DNA from: JBAYIE01 sp965279165
GTDB lineage: Bacteria > Bacteroidota > Bacteroidia > UKL13-3
Direction of reading: 5' to 3'
Assembly: GCA_965279165.1 (NCBI GenBank)
Contig: OZ257140.1
Coordinates: 2,356,001-2,420,000, forward strand
Length of the DNA stretch: 64,000 bases
Part shown: positions 61,148-64,000 of the stretch, one piece after another
Position numbering within the stretch: position 1 is the stretch's first letter
How the letters are laid out: every line of letters begins with the position of its first letter
Notes under the pieces: model-generated
Databases searched by the model: none
Seen by the model: the letters and a program-made list of their open reading frames with translations, nothing else
Told to the model about the DNA's origin: nothing
Position numbers and translations under genes: made by a program

Positions 61148-61869
61148 TCGGCAATTAGTATATTGGATTCATCTACCATATTTTCATTTCTGAATTTCAT
61201 AATTAATTGTGCAGTGGTAATCACATCCTTTTGACAATATATTCGTATTCGTTCCAGGTCCTTTTCTTTCCAATACACCTCCCAAACCATACTGCCGTCT
61301 ATGTCATCTTTAGGGGTCGGAATTTGAAAAACGGAAGCCAGAAGTTCTAGGGAAGTAAAGCTTTTATAATCCCCAAATTTCCATAATTCCATGGTGTCGA
61401 TATGTTGTATTTCCCATGGTTTTTTTCCTGCTATATTTAATATATAAGGAATTTGAATGCCATTAATTAACATGCGTCTACAGAGATAAGGGAAATCAAA
61501 TTCTTTGCCATTGTGAGCACATAACAACTGATCGGGTTCGTTAAAATGTTTTTGTAACAATTGTTTAAATTCTTCCAATAATAGTTTTTCATCATCACCG
61601 TAAAAGGATTTAATTCGGATACTCCAGGTGTTACCACTTCGGTTAAAATAGCCAACCGAAATACAAACAATTTTACCAAATTCGGCATAAATACCGGCCC
61701 GGGGATAGATTGCATCCGGAGTCAAATCTCCTTTGTTATGGGTTAAGGTATTTGCTTTTTTGTTCCAAAGCTTTTGCCAGGATTCTGATAAGTTATCATA
61801 GGCAGGAAACTGTGGAACCGTTTCAATATCTAAAATTAGTATTTTAGTAAGATCCAGGTTTTGTAACAT
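61144..61869 (-). CDS. DnaQ-like 3'-5' exonuclease (PolB exonuclease-like)
   Basis: 241 residues with the three exonuclease motifs: Exo I LDIETV (D14, E16), Exo II CAHNGKEFDFPYL, and Exo III YCQKDV (Y211, D215). The inserted region IYAEFGKIVCISVGYF matches the predicted 3'-5' exonucleases related to the PolB proofreading domain. It is a stand-alone nuclease, with no polymerase domain. An ACGTAA-type repeat precedes it. Confidence 0.88.
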   Translation of the reverse strand: MLQNLDLTKILILDIETVPQFPAYDNLSESWQKLWNKKANTLTHNKGDLTPDAIYPRAGIYAEFGKIVCISVGYFNRSGNTWSIRIKSFYGDDEKLLLEEFKQLLQKHFNEPDQLLCAHNGKEFDFPYLCRRMLINGIQIPYILNIAGKKPWEIQHIDTMELWKFGDYKSFTSLELLASVFQIPTPKDDIDGSMVWEVYWKEKDLERIRIYCQKDVITTAQLIMKFRNENMVDESNILIAE

Positions 61870-61919
61870 GTTGTAAATTTATTCATTTTACGCAATTACG
61901 TAAATACGCAATTATGTAA

Positions 61920-62720
61920 TTACCAGCTTCCGCCGCTTCCGCCACCACCAAAACCACCGCCACCGAAACCGCCAAATCCGCCGCCACCACCGCCACCCGA
62001 CGAAAATCCACCGCTCCCAAAAGTACCACCCCAAAGTACCGGTCCACCAAAACCACCCATTCTACCTCCACGACCACCGCCCATGCGAGCGAAAACAACA
62101 ATCAAAATAATAATGATGATGAATAGTTTAAACAAAGAAGGAATTCCTTTTTTACCGCCTGCTTCCTTGTCGTTGATAAATTCACCGGAAGCAGCTGCCA
62201 TAATTAAAGTAGTAGCTTCATCCAATCCTCCATAAAAATTACCGGCTTTAAAATTCGGATTCATGTATTGGGTTCGGATTCTTGTGGTGAGAGCATCCGT
62301 AATCGTTGCTTCCATGCCATACCCAACATGAATTCTAGCTTTTCTATCTTTAACAGCTACATAGATTAATATGCCATTGTTCTTTCCTTTTTCACCAATT
62401 CCCCAAGTGGTTGCAATTCGCTGACAATAATCAAAAAGATCGTCGTCTTCCAAACTGTTTTCCAAAACTATGGCAATTTGGGTCGATGTTGAATCAAAAT
62501 AGGTAACCAGTTTTTGTTCCAGCATGGATTTTTCATCCGCACTTAAAACGCCGGCATAATCGTTAACCAACACATTGCTTTTTGCAGGCACTTCCTTAGC
62601 AAATACTTGCATTACCGGCAATAACAAGAAAAGGAGCATGAACCCTTTAGAAACTTCACTCCTAAAATTCGATAGACTAACCCCTAATCCCTTACCACTG
62701 AATACTAATTTACTATTCAT
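61920..62720 (-). CDS. TPM domain protein with Gly-rich tail
   Basis: 266 residues from ATG 62720. N-terminal signal or anchor, TPM domain (LVNDYAGVLSADEKSMLEQK, STQIAIVL), one membrane helix (LFKLFIIIIILIVVFARM), then a long Gly/Phe/Ser tail ending GGGSGGSW. TPM proteins are membrane-linked, with roles in photosystem or envelope maintenance in other groups; here the function is open. An exact GGAGGTG lies 4 bp before the ATG, rare in this phylum. The start overlaps the stop region of the upstream TPM gene by 8 bp. Confidence 0.85.
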   Translation of the reverse strand: MNSKLVFSGKGLGVSLSNFRSEVSKGFMLLFLLLPVMQVFAKEVPAKSNVLVNDYAGVLSADEKSMLEQKLVTYFDSTSTQIAIVLENSLEDDDLFDYCQRIATTWGIGEKGKNNGILIYVAVKDRKARIHVGYGMEATITDALTTRIRTQYMNPNFKAGNFYGGLDEATTLIMAAASGEFINDKEAGGKKGIPSLFKLFIIIIILIVVFARMGGGRGGRMGGFGGPVLWGGTFGSGGFSSGGGGGGGFGGFGGGGFGGGGSGGSW

Positions 62721-63156
62721 GTTCACCTCCAAACGATATATCATTGGTTAATTCATTTTTATCTGTTGCATGATACGGAAAATGGAATTTAAGTTTTTCA
62801 CCCGCATCTGCAATGGCTTTGGTTAATCCTTCTGTATATTTCCCTTCTTTAAAATGTTGCAACATCGATTCTTTTTCTGCATCCCAAAAATCTTGGTGTA
62901 CTTTTTCGTGTATACCCGAATCGCCAAGGATAGCAAATTTCTTGTCTTTGTAAGCAAGATAAAAAAGAACCCCGTTTTTTAATTCGGTAGCATCCATGCC
63001 AAGCTGTTCAAAAATTTCTTTTGCTCGCACATATGGATCCAACTTGCATTTCGGTTCTATATGCAAACGAATTTCTCCGGAAGTATTCAATTCGGCGAGT
63101 CGTATTGCCTCTACTATTTGTTGTTGTTCGGTTTCCGAAAAAAATGTTTTTGACAT
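62713..63156 (-). CDS. TPM domain protein, soluble short form
   Basis: 147 residues, a single TPM domain without signal or anchor (IVEAIRLAELNTSGEIRLHI, GVLFYLAYKDKKFAILGDSG, GLTKAIADAGEKL). It pairs with the membrane TPM protein encoded next, overlapping it by 8 bp, and follows lemA with a hairpin between. This lemA-TPM-TPM order is common in Bacteroidota. Confidence 0.87.
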   Translation of the reverse strand: MSKTFFSETEQQQIVEAIRLAELNTSGEIRLHIEPKCKLDPYVRAKEIFEQLGMDATELKNGVLFYLAYKDKKFAILGDSGIHEKVHQDFWDAEKESMLQHFKEGKYTEGLTKAIADAGEKLKFHFPYHATDKNELTNDISFGGEHE

Positions 63157-63177
63157 ATAGAATTGGTATTAAAATAA

Positions 63178-63212
63178 ATAAAGACTACAGCGTTTGCACA
63201 CTGTAATCTTTA
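63178..63212 (-). terminator. Hairpin between lemA and the TPM genes
   Basis: TAAAGACTACAG and CTGTAATCTTTA pair with one mismatch around a 10-base loop; it may attenuate read-through into the TPM genes. Confidence 0.5.
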
Positions 63213-63235
63213 CAATTGGTTAATTGGATAGGTGA

Positions 63236-63829
63236 TTATTCGAATTTTACTTCCGGTGCTTTTTCGGCTCCGGTTACTGCTTCGAAATATCCTTTTTTAT
63301 CGAATCCAAACATTCCGGCATAAATTACTTGTGGGAATTTACGCACGTAAGTATTGTATTCCTTTACGATTTCGTTGAATTTTTGACGTTCAACCGCAAT
63401 TCTGTTCTCTGTTCCTTCAAGTTGTGATTGCAATTCCAAGAAATTCTGGGTTGCTTTTAATTGCGGATATTGCTCGGCAACAACCATCAAACGTCCTAAA
63501 GCTTGCGACAATTCGCCTTGGCTTGCTTGAAACTTTTGAATTTGTTCAGGTGATAATTTGCTGGCATCTACTTTTACTTGTGTTGCACTTGCACGTGCAT
63601 TGATTACATCGGTTAAGGTTTTTTGCTCAAAATTGGCAACTCCTTTAACGGTATTTACCAAATTCGGGATTAAATCCAGCCGTCTTTGGTACACATTTTC
63701 TACCTGACTCCAGGCCGAACTGGTGGCTTCCTGCTTGCTAACCATGTTGTTGTAGCTGCCACAACCGTTAAATACCAACAGGAGAAATGCTCCTGCAATA
63801 ACCAAAAGAATAATTGTTCCTCTTTTCAT
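63236..63829 (-). CDS. LemA family protein
   Basis: 197 residues. A lipoprotein-like N-terminus (IILLVIAGAFLLLVFNGCGS) is followed by NNMVSKQEATSSAWSQVENVYQRRLDLIPNLV (family signature; shown in parts), then long helices (LQSQLEGTENRIAVERQKFN, then YNTYVRKFPQVI). LemA proteins are exposed from the membrane; their molecular role is unknown. It heads the lemA-TPM-TPM operon. Upstream, a TACCTTGC resembles a degenerate -7 box. The rest of the window to 64000 holds no gene I can support. Confidence 0.9.
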   Translation of the reverse strand: MKRGTIILLVIAGAFLLLVFNGCGSYNNMVSKQEATSSAWSQVENVYQRRLDLIPNLVNTVKGVANFEQKTLTDVINARASATQVKVDASKLSPEQIQKFQASQGELSQALGRLMVVAEQYPQLKATQNFLELQSQLEGTENRIAVERQKFNEIVKEYNTYVRKFPQVIYAGMFGFDKKGYFEAVTGAEKAPEVKFE

Positions 63830-64000
63830 ATGTTTGTGTTAATGAGTTTATGCAAGGTACAAATTAACAACCAAACTTCGTGTCAGTGACAAAATGCCGT
63901 GCTCTTTCACCGATTTTTTTGGTGATTTTACCGTATTCTTTTAGGTTTGTGCAGATAGAGGGCTGAAAATTGGTATTTAGCCCAACCCATTAAAACATGA

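Overview
The window reads as chromosomal DNA of a member of the Bacteroidota. It is AT-rich and shows Bacteroidota-type gene neighbourhoods: an atpD-atpC pair apart from the other ATP synthase genes, ileS with a DksA/TraR-like gene and lspA, and spoT-fur-purA. It also has CarboxypepD_reg/TonB outer-membrane receptors, PorV/PorQ-like and DUF4783 proteins, and promoters with the TAnnTTTG -7 element rather than TATAAT. Shine-Dalgarno sequences are mostly absent; one clear exception lies before the TPM gene at 62720. I cannot name genus or species. The lipid A/KDO/heptose genes show a Gram-negative envelope.

Layout. 1-1.7 kb: end of a split transketolase, then a palindrome-rich gap with a REP-associated (RAYT/Y1) transposase. 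1.7-8.8 kb: mpg, atpDC, a TPR hybrid histidine kinase, a GT2 glycosyltransferase, gmhB and rpe. 8.9-16.4 kb: a TonB-dependent receptor, folB with a deoxyhypusine synthase-like gene, an ECF sigma/anti-sigma/exported-protein operon, rmuC and a LolA-like protein. 16.4-24.8 kb: a palindromic insertion, then the ileS-dksA-like-lspA-OMP operon, an LpxL-like acyltransferase and a desaturase. 24.9-38.3 kb: an MMPL exporter with gpmI, nadC, membrane proteins, a nucleoside phosphorylase, a universal stress protein and spoT-fur-purA. 38.4-46.4 kb: tRNA-Leu(UAG) preceded by three copies of its own 5' part, then trigger factor, an FAD oxidoreductase, a secreted thioredoxin-fold protein, an MFS transporter, yidC and an RRM protein. 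46.4-54.5 kb: a small accessory island, then pyrG, kdsB, a 2-oxoacid dehydrogenase E2, a YitT protein and cinA. 54.5-58.0 kb: an H1-like protein, a tiny lipoprotein, an AcpH-like protein, a PorV-like protein, an OMP and a Nudix hydrolase. 58.0-59.9 kb: a second RAYT between two arrays of 53-bp palindromic units. 59.9-64 kb: pdxJ, a DnaQ-like exonuclease and a lemA-TPM-TPM operon.

Most genes are housekeeping. The unusual content is in the non-coding DNA: (1) twin 53-bp-period palindrome arrays around a Y1 transposase; (2) three tandem truncated copies of the tRNA-Leu 5' part whose D-loop sequence is replaced by a palindrome of a family also present at 16.7 kb; (3) a 169-bp imperfect palindrome that supplies the gmhB stop codon; (4) a minisatellite read in frame inside ileS; and (5) several short-period repeats of different sequence in intergenic DNA. 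All of this comes from reading the sequence; no database search was possible.
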